The notes under the pieces: generated by a model | Told to the model about the DNA's origin: nothing | What the model saw: only the letters and a program-made list of their open reading frames with translations | Database searches by the model: none | Made by a program: the position numbers and the translations under genes | Assembly (NCBI GenBank): GCA_026168455.1 | Contig: JANSJX010000017.1 | Span: 1-64,000, forward strand | Direction: 5' to 3' | Length of the DNA: 64,000 bases | Origin: Theocolax elegans | Lineage: Eukaryota; Arthropoda; Insecta; Hymenoptera; Cerocephalidae | Shown here: positions 1 through 13,617 of the stretch, piece by piece | Position numbering within the stretch: the first letter of the stretch is position 1 | Layout: each line of letters begins with the position of its first letter

Positions 1-108
1 ATTTCGGATGCCGGCAAGAAGCAAAAGTCTGGACTTTGACTGACTTGCTGTTTTCATAACAATTGCAAATGACATTATTGATTTTGGGAAACGTTACACC
101 ACTAGCAG
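1..108 (-). repeat. Linker copy cut by the window edge
   Basis: The window opens inside a linker at ATTTCGGATGCCGGCAAG and leaves it at CACTAGCAG, where monomers begin. The array therefore continues to the left of the window. Confidence 0.9.
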
Positions 109-3100
109 GAAACTTAAGCTCATTTTAGCTACCTTAAGCTGAATGTTAGCTCCACTGCAATAAGAACAGTGTCTCCAAGCTGACTGCGGCTTGAAATGAG
201 CTGAAACAAGGAACTTAAGCTCATTTTAGCTACCTCAAGCTGAAAGTTAGCTCCACTGCAATAAGAGCAGTGTCTCCAAGCTGACTGCGGCTGAAATGAG
301 CTGAAACAAGGAAACTTAACCTCATTTTAGCTACCTTAAGCTGAAATTAGCTCCACTGCAATAAGAACAGTGTCTCCAAGCTATCTCCGGCTAGAAATGA
401 GCTGAAACAAGGAAACTTAAGCTCATTTTATCTATCTTAAGCTGAAAGTTAGCTCCACTGCAATAAGAACAGTGTCTCCTAGCTGTCTGCGACTTGAAAT
501 GAGCTGAACAAGGAAACTTAAGCTCATTTTGGCTACCTCAAGCTGAACATTAGCTCCACTGCAATAAGACAGTTTCTCCAAGCTGTCTGCGGCTTGAAAT
601 GAGCTGAAACAAGCTGAAACAAGCTGATAAGACTAAAAATATTTTCCCATTTGTCTAGCAGTGGAAGCTAGGTCCTAAGACGTAAGATTTTTTTGACAGC
701 AATCAGGTTATTAAATTCCATAGATTAGAGACAACTATAAGATACCCGTCTATGTGTTGATATTTCGGATGCCGCAAGAAGCAAAAGTCTGGACTTTGAC
801 TGACTTGCTGTTTTCATAACAATTGCAAATGACATTATTGATTTTGGGAAACGTTCACACTAGCAGGAAACTTAAGCTCATTTTAGCTACCTTAAGCTGA
901 ATGTTAGCTCCACTGCAATAAGAACAGTGTCTCCAAGCTGACTGCGGCTTGAAATGAGCTGAAACAAGGAAACTTAAGCTCATTTTAGCTACCTCAAGCT
1001 GAAAGTTTAGCTCCACTGCAATAAGAAGCAGTGTCTCCTAGCTGACTGCGGCTTGAAATGAGCTGAAACAAGGAAACTTAAGCTCATTTTAGCCTACCTT
1101 AAGCTGAAAGTTAGCTCCACTGCAATAAGAACAGTGTCTCCAAGCTGACTGCGGCTTGAAATGAGCTGAAACAAGGAAACTTAAGCTCATTTTAGCTACC
1201 TCAAGCTGAAAGTTAGCTCCACTGCAATAAGAGCAGTGTCTCCAAGCTGTCTGCGGCTTGAAATGAGCTGAACAAGCTGAAACAAGCTGAATAAGACTAA
1301 AAATATTTTTCCCATTTGTCTAGCAGTGGAAGCTAGGGTCCTAAGCACGTAAGATTTTTTTGACAGCAATCAGGTTATTAAATACCATAGATTAGAGACA
1401 ACTATAAGATACCCGTCTATGTGTTGATATTTCGGATGCCGGCAAGAAGCAAAAGTCTGGACTTTGACTGACTTGCTGTTTTCATAACAATTGCAAATGA
1501 CATTATTGATTTTGGGAAACGTTACAACACTAGCAGGAAACTTAAGCTCATTTTTAGCTACCTTAAGCTGAATGTTAGCTCCACTGCAATAGAACAGTGT
1601 CTCCAAGCTGACTGCGGCTTGAAATGAGCTGAAACAAGGAAAACTTAAGCTCATTTTAGCTACCTTTAAGCTGAATGTTAGCTCCACTGCAATAAGAACA
1701 GTGTCTCCAAGCTGACTGCGGCTGAAATGAGCTGAAACAAGGAAACTTAAGCTCATTTTAGCTACCTCAAGCTGAAAGTTAGCTCCACTGCAATAAGCGC
1801 AGTGCCTCCAAGCTGTCTGCGGCTTGAAATGAGCTGAAACAAGCTGAAACAAGCTGAATAAAACTAAAAATATTTTCCCATTTGTCTAGCAGTGGAAGCT
1901 AGGGTCCTAAGCACGTAAGATTTTTTTGACAGCAATCAGGTTATTAATACCATAGATTAGAGACAACTATAAGATACCCGTCTATGTGTTGAATTTCGGA
2001 TGCCGGCAAGAAGCAAAAGTCTGGACTTTGACTGACTTGCTGTTTTCATAACAATTGCAAATGACATTATTGATTTTGGGAAACGTTACACCACTAGCAG
2101 GAAACTTAAGCTCATTTTAGCTACCTTAAGCTGAATGTTAGCTCCACTGCAATAAGAACAGTGTCTCCAAGCTGACTGCGGCTTGAAATGAGCTGAAACA
2201 AGGAAACTTAAGCTCATTTTAGCTACCTCAAGCTGAAAGTTAGCTCCACTGCAATAAGAGCAGTGTCTCCAAGCTGACTGCGGCTTGAAATGAGCTGAAA
2301 CAAGGAAACTTAACCTCATTTTAGCTACCTTAAGCTGAAAGTTAGCTCCACTGCAATAAGAACAGTGTCTCCAAGCTATCTCCGGCTAGAAATGAGCTGA
2401 ACAAGGAAACTTAAGCTCATTTTATCTATCTTAAGCTGAAAGTTAGCTCCACTGCAATAAGAACAGTGTCTCCTAGCTGTCTGCGACTTGAAATGAGCTG
2501 AAACAAGGAAACTTAAGCTCATTTTGGCTACCTCAAGCTGAACATTAGCTCCACTGCAATAAGAACAGTTTCTCCAAGCTGTCTGCGGCTTGAAATGAGC
2601 TGAAACAAGGAAACTTAAGCTCATTTTAGCTACCTTAAGCTGAACATTAGCTCCACTGCAATAAGAACAGTGTCTCCAAGCTGACTGCGGCTTGAAATGA
2701 GCTGAAACAAGGAAACTTAACCTCATTTTAGCTACCTTAAGCTGAAAGTTAGCTCCACAGCAATAAGAACAGTGTCTCCTAGCTGACTGCGGCTTGAAAT
2801 GAGCTGAAACAAGGAAACTTAAGCTCATTTTAGCTACCTTAAGCTGAAAGTTAGCTCCACTGCAATAAGAACAGTGTCTCCAAGCTGACTGCGGCTTGAA
2901 ATGAGCTGAAACAAGGAAACTTAAGCTCATTTTAGCTACCTCAAGCTGAAAGTTAGCTCCACTGCAATAAGCGCAGTGCCTCCAAGCTGTCTGCGGCTTG
3001 AAATGAGCTGAAACAAGCTGAAACAAGCCTTAATAAGACTAAAAATATTTCCCATTTGTCTAGCAGTGGAAGCTAGGGTCCTAAGCACGTAAGATTTTTT

Positions 3101-5020
3101 GACAGCAATCAGGTTATTAAATACCATAGATTAGAGACAACTATAAGATACCCGTCTATGTGTTGATATTTCGGATGCCGGCAAGAAGCAAAAGTCTGGA
3201 CTTTGACTGACTTGCTGTTTTCATAACAATTGCAAATGAATTATTGATTTTTGGGAAACGTTACAACACTAGCAGGAAACTTAAGCTCATTTTAGCTACC
3301 TTAAGCTGCATGTTAGCTCCACTGCAATAAGAACAGTGTCTCCAAGCTGACTGCGGCTTGAAATGAGCTGAAACAAGCTGAAACAAGCTGAATAAGACTA
3401 AAAATATTTTCCCATTTGTCTAGCAGTGGAAGCTAGGGTCCTAAGCACGTAAGATTTTTTTTGACAGCAATCAGGTTATTAAATACCATAGATTAGAGAC
3501 AAACTATAAGATACCCGTCTATGTGTTGATATTTCGGATGCCGGCAAGAAGCAAAAGTCTGGACTTTGACTGACTTGCTGTTTTCATAACAATTGCAAAT
3601 GACATTATTGATTTTGGGAAACGTTACAACCACCTAGCAGGAAACTTAAGCTCATTTTAGCTACCTTAAGCTGAATGTTAGCTCCACTGCAATAAGAACA
3701 GTGTCTCCAAGCTGACTGCGGCTTGAAATGAGCTGAAACAAGGAAACTTAAGCTCATTTTAGCTACCTCAAGCTGAAAGTTAGCTCCACTGCAATAGAGC
3801 AGTGTCTCCAAGCTGTCTGCGGCTTGAAATGAGCTGAAACAAGGGAAACTTAACCTCATTTTAGCTACCTTAAGCTGAAAGTTAGCTCCACTGCAATAGA
3901 AAAACAGTGTCCTCCAAGCTATCTCCGCTAGAAATGAGCTGAAACAAGGAAACTTAAGCTCATTTTAGCTATCTTAAGCTGAAAGTTAGCTCCACTGCAA
4001 TAAGAACAGTTTCTCCAAGCTGTCTGCGGCTTGAAATGAGCTGAAACAAGGAAACTTAAGCTCATTTTAGCTACCTTAAGCTAAACATTAGCTCCACTGC
4101 AATAAGAACAGTGTCTCCAAGCTGACTGCGGCTTGAATGAGCTGAGACAAGGAAACTTAACCTCATTTTAGCTACCTTAAGCTAACAGTTAGCTCCACTG
4201 CAATAAGAACAGTGTCTCCTAGCTGTCTGCGACTTGAAATGAGCTGAAACAAGGAAACTTAAGCTCATTTTAGCTACCTCAAGCTGAACATTAGCTCCAC
4301 TGCAATAAGAACAGTTTCTCCAAGCTGTCTGCGGCTTGAAATGAGCTGAAACAAGGAAACTTAAGCTCATTTTAGCTACCTTAAGCTGAACATTAGCTCC
4401 ACTGCAATAAGAACAGTGTCTCCAAGCTGACTGCGGCTTGAAATGAGCTGAAACAAGGAAACTTAACCTCATTTTAGCTACCTTAAGCTGAAAGTTAGCT
4501 CCACTGCAATAAGAACAGTGTCTCCTAGCTGACTGCGGCTTGAAATGAGCTGAAACAAGGAAACTTAAGCTCATTTTAGCTACCTTAAGCTGAAAGTTAG
4601 ATCCACTGCAATAAGAACAGTGTCTCCAAGCTGACTGCGGCTTGAAATAAGCTGAAACAAGGAAACTTAAGCTCATTTTAGCTACCTCAAGCTGAAAGTT
4701 AGCTCCACTGCAATAAGCGCAGTGTCTCCAAGCTGTCTGCGGCTTGAAATGAGCTGAAACAAGCTGAAACAAGCTGAATAAGACTAAAAATATTTTCCCA
4801 TTTGTCTAGCAGTGGAAGCTAGGGTCCTAAGCACGTAAGATTTTTTGACAGCAATCAGGTTATTAAATACCATAGATTAGAGACAACTATAAGATACCCG
4901 TCTATGTGTTGATATTTCGGATGCCGGCAAGAAGCAAAGTCTGGACTTTGACTGACTTGCTGTTTTCATAACAATTGCAAATGACATTATTGATTTTGGG
5001 AAACGTTACACCACTAGCAG
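1..5020 (-). repeat. Left, irregular part of the array
   Basis: Monomer runs between linkers here are irregular: about 5, 4, 3, 9, 1 and 11. Single-base gains and losses are frequent, for example a missing A in a GGAACTTAAG near 211, AATAAGACAG near 565, AGTTTAGC near 1006 and CATTTTTAGC near 1550. They interrupt the frame that stays open elsewhere. Either this is a decaying array edge or it is poorly polished sequence; both fit. Confidence 0.8.
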
Positions 5021-7780
5021 GAAACTTAAGCTCATTTTAGCTACCTTAAGCTGAATGTTAGCTCCACTGCAATAAGAACAGTGTCTCCAAGCTGACTGCG
5101 GCTTGAAATGAGCTGAAACAAGGAAACTTAAGCTCATTTTAGCTACCTCAAGCTGAAAGTTAGCTCCACTGCAATAAGAGCAGTGTCTCCAAGCTGTCTG
5201 CGGCTTGAAATGAGCTGAAACAAGGAAACTTAACCTCATTTTAGCTACCTTAAGCTGAAAGTTAGCTCCACTGCAATAAGAACAGTGTCTCCAAGCTATC
5301 TCCGGCTAGAAATGAGCTGAAACAAGGAAACTTAAGCTCATTTTAGCTATCTTAAGCTGAAAGTTAGCTCCACTGCAATAAGAACAGTTTCTCCAAGCTG
5401 TCTGCGGCTTGAAATGAGCTGAAACAAGGAAACTTAAGCTCATTTTAGCTACCTTAAGCTAAACATTAGCTCCACTGCAATAAGAACAGTGTCTCCAAGC
5501 TGACTGCGGCTTGAAATGAGCTGAAACAAGGAAACTTAACCTCATTTTAGCTACCTTAAGCTGAAAGTTAGCTCCACTGCAATAAGAACAGTGTCTCCTA
5601 GCTGTCTGCGACTTGAAATGAGCTGAAACAAGGAAACTTAAGCTCATTTTAGCTACCTCAAGCTGAACATTAGCTCCACTGCAATAAGAACAGTTTCTCC
5701 AAGCTGTCTGCGGCTTGAAATGAGCTGAAACAAGGAAACTTAAGCTCATTTTAGCTACCTTAAGCTGAACATTAGCTCCACTGCAATAAGAACAGTGTCT
5801 CCAAGCTGACTGCGGCTTGAAATGAGCTGAAACAAGAAAACTTAACCTCATTTAAGCTACCTTAAGCTGAAAGTTAGCTCCACTGCAATAAGAACAGTGT
5901 CTCGTAGCTGACTGCGGCTTGAAATGAGCTGAAACAAGGAAACTTAAGCTCATTTTAGCTACCTTAAGCTGAAAGTTAGATCCACTGCAATAAGAACAGT
6001 GTCTCCAAGCTGACTGCGGCTTGAAATAAGCTGAAACAAGGAAACTTAAGCTCATTTTAGCTACCTCAAGCTGAAAGTTAGCTCCACTGCAATAAGCGCA
6101 GTGTCTCCAAGCTGTCTGCGGCTTGAAATGAGCTGAAACAAGCTGAAACAAGCTGAATAAGACTAAAAATATTTTCCCATTTGTCTAGCAGTGGAAGCTA
6201 GGGTCCTAAGCACGTAAGATTTTTTTGACAGCAATCAGGTTATTAAATACCATAGATTAGAGACAACTATAAGATACCCGTCTATGTGTTGATATTTCGG
6301 ATGCCGGCAAGAAGCAAAAGTCTGGACTTTGACTGACTTGCTGTTTCATAACAATTGCAAATGACATTATTGATTTGGGAAACGTTACACCACTAGCAGG
6401 AAACTTAAGCTCATTTTAGCTACCTTAAGCTGAATGTTAGCTCCACTGCAATAAGAACAGTGTCTCCAAGCTGACTGCGGCTTGAAATGAGCTGAAACAA
6501 GGAAACTTAAGCTCATTTTAGCTACCTCAAGCTGAAAGTTAGCTCCACTGCAATAAGAGCAGTGTCTCCAAGCTGTCTGCGGCTTGAAATGAGCTGAAAC
6601 AAGGAAACTTAACCTCATTTTAGCTACCTTAAGCTGAAAGTTAGCTCCACTGCAATAAGAACAGTGTCTCCAAGCTATCTCCGGCTAGAAATGAGCTGAA
6701 ACAAGGAAACTTAAGCTCATTTTAGCTATCTTAAGCTGAAAGTTAGCTCCACTGCAATAAGAACAGTTTCTCCAAGCTGTCTGCGGCTTGAAATGAGCTG
6801 AAACAAGGAAACTTAAGCTCATTTTAGCTACCTTAAGCTAAACATTAGCTCCACTGCAATAAGAACAGTGTCTCCAAGCTGACTGCGGCTTGAAATGAGC
6901 TGAAACAAGGAAACTTAACCTCATTTTAGCTACCTTAAGCTGAAAGTTAGCTCCACTGCAATAAGAACAGTGTCTCCTAGCTGTCTGCGACTTGAAATGA
7001 GCTGAAACAAGGAAACTTAAGCTCATTTTAGCTACCTCAAGCTGAACATTAGCTCCACTGCAATAAGAACAGTTTCTCCAAGCTGTCTGCGGCTTGAAAT
7101 GAGCTGAAACAAGGAAACTTAAGCTCATTTTAGCTACCTTAAGCTGAACATTAGCTCCACTGCAATAAGAACAGTGTCTCCAAGCTGACTGCGGCTTGAA
7201 ATGAGCTGAAACAAGAAAACTTAACCTCATTTAAGCTACCTTAAGCTGAAAGTTAGCTCCACTGCAATAAGAACAGTGTCTCGTAGCTGACTGCGGCTTG
7301 AAATGAGCTGAAACAAGGAAACTTAAGCTCATTTTAGCTACCTTAAGCTGAAAGTTAGCTCCACTGCAATAAGAACAGTGTCTCCAAGCTGACTGCGGCT
7401 TGAAATGAGCTGAAACAAGGAAACTTAAGCTCATTTTAGCTACCTCAAGCTGAAAGTTAGCTCCACTGCAATAAGCGCAGTGCCTCCAAGCTGTCTGCGG
7501 CTTGAAATGAGCTGAAACAAGCTGAAACAAGCTGAATAAGACTAAAAATATTTTCCCATTTGTCTAGCAGTGGAAGCTAGGGTCCTAAGCACGTAAGATT
7601 TTTTTGACAGCAATCAGGTTATTAAATACCATAGATTAGAGACAACTATAAGATACCCGTCTATGTGTTGATATTTCGGATGCCGGCAAGAAGCAAAAGT
7701 CTGGATTTTGACTGACTTGCTGTTTTCATAACAATTGCAAATGACATTATTGATTTTGGGAAACGTTACAACACTAGCAG
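3641..7780 (-). repeat. Higher-order repeat A, period about 1,380 bp, three copies
   Basis: Three consecutive blocks, 3,641-5,020, 5,021-6,399 and 6,400-7,780, each hold 11 monomers plus one linker (11 x 102 + 259 = 1,381). The monomer variants come in the same order in each block, including an ATCTCCGGCTAG monomer third, an AAGCTAAACATTAGC monomer fifth and an AGCGCAGTG monomer last. Open frames at 5,006/6,385, 5,459/6,838 and 5,852/7,231 are all offset by 1,379, the shortfall from 1,381 being small deletions. Confidence 0.88.
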
Positions 7781-10700
7781 GAAACTTAAGCTCATTTTAG
7801 CTACCTTAAGCTGAATGTAAGCTCCACTGCAATAAGAACAGTGTCTCCAAGCTGACTGCGGCTTGAAATGAGCTGAAACAAGGAAACTTAAGCTCATTTT
7901 AGCTACCTCAAGCTGAAAGTTAGCTCCACTGCAATAAGAGCAGTGTCTCCAAGCTGTCTGCGGCTTGAAATGAGCTGAAACAAGCTGAAACAAGCTGAAT
8001 AAGACTAAAAATATTTTCCCATTTGTCTAGCAGTGGAAGCTAGGGTCCTAAGCACGTAAGATTTTTTTGACAGCAATCAGGTTATTAAATACCATAGATT
8101 AGAGACAACTATAAGATACCCGTCTATGTGTTGATATTTCGGATGCCGGCAAGAAGCAAAAGTCTGGACTTTGACTGACTTGCTGTTTTCATAACAATTG
8201 CAAATGACATTATTGATTTTGGGAAACGTTACACCACTAGCAGGAAATCTTAAGCTCATTTTAGCTACCTTAAGCTGAATGTTAGCTCCACTGCAATAAG
8301 AACAGTGTCTCCAAGCTGACTGCGGCTTGAAATGAGCTGAAACAAGGAAACTTAAGCTCATTTTAGCTACCTCAAGCTGAAAGTTAGCTCCACTGCAATA
8401 AGAGCAGTGTCTCCAAGCTGTCTGCGGCTTGAAATGAGCTGAAACAAGGAAACTTAACCTCATTTTAGCTACCTTAAGCTGAAAGTTAGCTCCACTGCAA
8501 TAAGAACAGTGTCTCCAAGCTATCTCCGGCTAGAAATGAGCTGAAACAAGGAAACTTAAGCTCATTTTAGCTATCTTAAGCTGAAAGTTAGCTCCACTGC
8601 AATAAGAACAGTTTCTCCAAGCTGTCTGCGGCTTGAAATGAGCTGAAACAAGGAAACTTAAGCTCATTTTAGCTACCTTAAGCTAAACATTAGCTCCACT
8701 GCAATAAGAACAGTGTCTCCAAGCTGACTGCGGCTTGAAATGAGCTGAAACAAGGAAACTTAACCTCATTTTAGCTACCTTAAGCTGAAAGTTAGCTCCA
8801 CTGCAATAAGAACAGTGTCTCCTAGCTGTCTGCGACTTGAAATGAGCTGAAACAAGGAAACTTAAGCTCATTTTAGCTACCTCAAGCTGAACATTAGCTC
8901 CACTGCAATAAGAACAGTTTCTCCAAGCTGTCTGCGGCTTGAAATGAGCTGAAACAAGGAAACTTAAGCTCATTTTAGCTACCTTAAGCTGAACATTAGC
9001 TCCACTGCAATAAGAACAGTGTCTCCAAGCTGACTGCGGCTTGAAATGAGCTGAAACAAGGAAACTTAACCTCATTTTAGCTACCTTAAGCTGAAAGTTA
9101 GCTCCACTGCAATAAGAACAGTGTCTCGTAGCTGACTGCGGCATGAAATGAGCTGAAACAAGGAAACTTAAGCTCATTTTAGCTACCTTAAGCTGAAAGT
9201 TAGCTCCACTGCAATAAGAACAGTGACTCCAAGCTGACTGCGGCTTGAAATGAGCTGAAACAAGGAAACTTAAGCTCATTTTAGCTACCTCAAGCTGAAA
9301 GTTAGCTCCACTGCAATAAGCGCAGTGCCTCCAAGCTGTCTGCGGCTTGAAATGAGCTGAAACAAGCTGAAACAAGCTGAATAAGACTAAAAATATTTTC
9401 CCATTTGTCTAGCAGTGGAAGCTAGGGTCCTAAGCACGTAAGATTTTTTTGACAGCAATCAGGTTATTAAATACCATAGATTAGAGACAACTATAAGATA
9501 CCCGTCTATGTGTTGATATTTCGGATGCCGGCAAGAAGCAAAAGTCTGGACTTTGACTGACTTGCTGTTTTCATAACAATTGCAAATGACATTATTGATT
9601 TTGGGAAACGTTACAACACTAGCAGGAAACTTAAGCTCATTTTAGCTACCTTAAGCTGAATGTTAGCTCCACTGCAATAAGAACAGTGTCTCCAAGCTGA
9701 CTGCGGCTTGAAATGAGCTGAAACAAGGAAACTTAAGCTCATTTTAGCTACCTCAAGCTGAAAGTTAGCTCCACTGCAATAAGAGCAGTGTCTCCAAGCT
9801 GTCTGCGGCTTGAAATGAGCTGAAACAAGCTGAAACAAGCTGAATAAGACTAAAAATATTTTCCATTTGTCTAGCAGTGGAAGCTAGGGTCCTAAGCACG
9901 TAAGATTTTTTTGACAGCAATCAGGTTATTAAATACCATAGATTAGAGACAACTATAAGATACCCGTCTATGTGTTGATATTTCGGATGCCGGCAAGAAG
10001 CAAAAGTCTGGACTTTGACTGACTTGCTGTTTTCATAACAATTGCAAATGACATTATTGATTTTGGGAAACGTTACAACACTAGCAGGAAACTTAAGCTC
10101 ATTTTAGCTACCTTAAGCTGAATGTTAGCTCCACTGCAATAAGAACAGTGTCTCCAAGCTGACTGCGGCTTGAAATGAGCTGAAACAAGGAAACTTAAGC
10201 TCATTTTAGCTACCTCAAGCTGAAAGTTAGCTCCACTGCAATAAGAGCAGTGTCTCCAAGCTGTCTGCGGCTTGAAATGAGCTGAAACAAGCTGAAACAA
10301 GCTGAATAAGACTAAAAATATTTTCCCATTTGTCTAGCAGAGGAAGCTAGGGTCCTAAGCACGTAAGATTTTTTTGACAGCAATCAGGTTATTAAATACC
10401 ATAGATTAGAGATAACTATAAGATACCCGTCTATGTGTTGATATTTCGGATGCCGGCAAGAAGCAAAAGTCTGGACTTTGACTGACTTGCTGTTTTCATA
10501 ACAATTGCAAATGACATTATTGATTTTGGGAAACGTTACAACACTAGCAGGAAACTTAAGCTCATTTTAGCTACCTTAAGCTGAATGTAAGCTCCACTGC
10601 AATAAGAACAGTGTCTCCAAGCTGACTGCGGCTTGAAATGAGCTGAAACAAGGAAACTTAAGCTCATTTTAGCTACCTCAAGCTGAAAGTTAGCTCCACT

Positions 10701-13617
10701 GCAATAAGAGCAGTGTCTCCAAGCTGTCTGCGGCTTGAATGAGCTGAAACAAGCTGAAACAAGCTGAATAAGACTAAAAATATTTTCCCATTTGTCTAGC
10801 AGTGGAAGCTAGGGTCCTAAGCACGTAAGATTTTTTTGACAGCAATCAGGTTATTAAATACCATAGATTAGAGACAACTATAAGATACCCGTCTATGTGT
10901 TGATATTTCGGATGCCGGCAAGAAGCAAAAGTCTGGACTTTGACTGACTTGCTGTTTTCATAACAATTGCAAATGACATTATTGATTTTGGGAAACGTTA
11001 CACCACTAGCAGGAATCTTAAGCTCATTTTAGCTACCTTAAGCTGAATGTTAGCTCCACTGCAATAAGAACAGTGTCTCCAAGCTGACTGCGGCTTGAAA
11101 TGAGCTGAAACAAGGAAACTTAAGCTCATTTTAGCTACCTCAAGCTGAAAGTTAGCTCCACTGCAATAAGAGCAGTGTCTCCAAGCTGTCTGCGGCTTGA
11201 AATGAGCTGAAACAAGGAAACTTAACCTCATTTTAGCTACCTTAAGCTGAAAGTTAGCTCCACTGCAATAAGAACAGTGTCTCCAAGCTATCTCCGGCTA
11301 GAAATGAGCTGAAACAAGGAAACTTAAGCTCATTTTAGCTATCTTAAGCTGAAAGTTAGCTCCACTGCAATAAGAACAGTTTCTCCAAGCTGTCTGCGGC
11401 TTGAAATGAGCTGAAACAAGGAAACTTAAGCTCATTTTAGCTACCTTAAGCTAAACATTAGCTCCACTGCAATAAGAACAGTGTCTCCAAGCTGACTGCG
11501 GCTTGAAATGAGCTGAAACAAGGAAACTTAACCTCATTTTAGCTACCTTAAGCTGAAAGTTAGCTCCACTGCAATAAGAACAGTGTCTCCTAGCTGTCTG
11601 CGACTTGAAATGAGCTGAAACAAGGAAACTTAAGCTCATTTTAGCTACCTCAAGCTGAACATTAGCTCCACTGCAATAAGAACAGTTTCTCCAAGCTGTC
11701 TGCGGCTTGAAATGAGCTGAAACAAGGAAACTTAAGCTCATTTTAGCTACCTTAAGCTGAACATTAGCTCCACTGCAATAAGAACAGTGTCTCCAAGCTG
11801 ACTGCGGCTTGAAATGAGCTGAAACAAGGAAACTTAACCTCATTTTAGCTACCTTAAGCTGAAAGTTAGCTCCACTGCAATAAGAACAGTGTCTCGTAGC
11901 TGACTGCGGCATGAAATGAGCTGAAACAAGGAAACTTAAGCTCATTTTAGCTACCTCAAGCTGAACATTAGCTCCACTGCAATAAGAACAGTGACTCCAA
12001 GCTGACTGCGGCTTGAAATGAGCTGAAACAAGGAAACTTAAGCTCATTTTAGCTACCTTAAGCTGAACATTAGCTCCACTGCAATAAGAGCAGTGTCTCC
12101 AAGCTGTCTGCGGCTTGAAATGAGCTGAAACAAGGAAACTTAACCTCATTTTAGCTACCTTAAGCTGAAAGTTAGCTCCACTGCAATAAGAACAGTGTCT
12201 CCAAGCTATCTCCGGCTAGAAATGAGCTGAAACAAGGAAACTTAAGCTCATTTTAGCTATCTTAAGCTGAAAGTTAGCTCCACTGCAATAAGAACAGTTT
12301 CTCCAAGCTGTCTGCGGCTTGAAATGAGCTGAAACAAGGAAACTTAAGCTCATTTTAGCTACCTTAAGCTGAACATTAGCTCCACTGCAATAAGAGCAGT
12401 GTCTCCAAGCTGTCTGCGGCTTGAAATGAGCTGAAACAAGGAAACTTAACCTCATTTTAGCTACCTTAAGCTGAAAGTTAGCTCCACTGCAATAAGAACA
12501 GTGTCTCCAAGCTATCTCCGGCTAGAAATGAGCTGAAACAAGGAAACTTAAGCTCATTTTAGCTATCTTAAGCTGAAAGTTAGCTCCACTGCAATAAGAA
12601 CAGTTTCTCCAAGCTGTCTGCGGCTTGAAATGAGCTGAAACAAGGAAACTTAAGCTCATTTTAGCTACCTTAAGCTAAACATTAGCTCCACTGCAATAAG
12701 AACAGTGTCTCCAAGCTGACTGCGGCTTGAAATGAGCTGAAACAAGGAAACTTAACCTCATTTTAGCTACCTTAAGCTGAAAGTTAGCTCCACTGCAATA
12801 AGAACAGTGTCTCCTAGCTGTCTGCGACTTGAAATGAGCTGAAACAAGGAAACTTAAGCTCATTTTAGCTACCTCAAGCTGAACATTAGCTCCACTGCAA
12901 TAAGAACAGTTTCTCCAAGCTGTCTGCGGCTTGAAATGAGCTGAAACAAGGAAACTTAAGCTCATTTTAGCTACCTTAAGCTGAACATTAGCTCCACTGC
13001 AATAAGAACAGTGTCTCCAAGCTGACTGCGGCTTGAAATGAGCTGAAACAAGGAAACTTAACCTCATTTTAGCTACCTTAAGCTGAAAGTTAGCTCCACT
13101 GCAATAAGAACAGTGTCTCGTAGCTGACTGCGGCATGAAATGAGCTGAAACAAGGAAACTTAAGCTCATTTTAGCTACCTTAAGCTGAAAGTTAGCTCCA
13201 CTGCAATAAGAACAGTGACTCCAAGCTGACTGCGGCTTGAAATGAGCTGAAACAAGGAAACTTAAGCTCATTTTAGCTACCTCAAGCTGAAAGTTAGCTC
13301 CACTGCAATAAGCGCAGTGCCTCCAAGCTGTCTGCGGCTTGAAATGAGCTGAAACAAGCTGAAACAAGCTGAATAAGACTAAAAATATTTTCCCATTTGT
13401 CTAGCAGTGGAAGCTAGGGTCCTAAGCACGTAAGATTTTTTTGACAGCAATCAGGTTATTAAATACCATAGATTAGAGACAACTATAAGATACCCGTCTA
13501 TGTGTTGATATTTCGGATGCCGGCAAGAAGCAAAAGTCTGGACTTTGACTGACTTGCTGTTTTCATAACAATTGCAAATGACATTATTGATTTTGGGAAA
13601 CGTTACAACACTAGCAG
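7781..13617 (-). repeat. Mixed block: dimers, an 11-mer and a 23-mer run
   Basis: Linker-to-linker runs are 2, 11, 2, 2, 2 and 23 monomers. The 23-monomer run at about 11,013-13,358 is the longest linker-free stretch in the window. It repeats its own variant order internally, so it looks like an 11-type and a 12-type run fused by loss of a linker or by unequal exchange. Positions 8,683-9,626 match 12,675-13,618 at an offset of 3,992. Confidence 0.82.
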
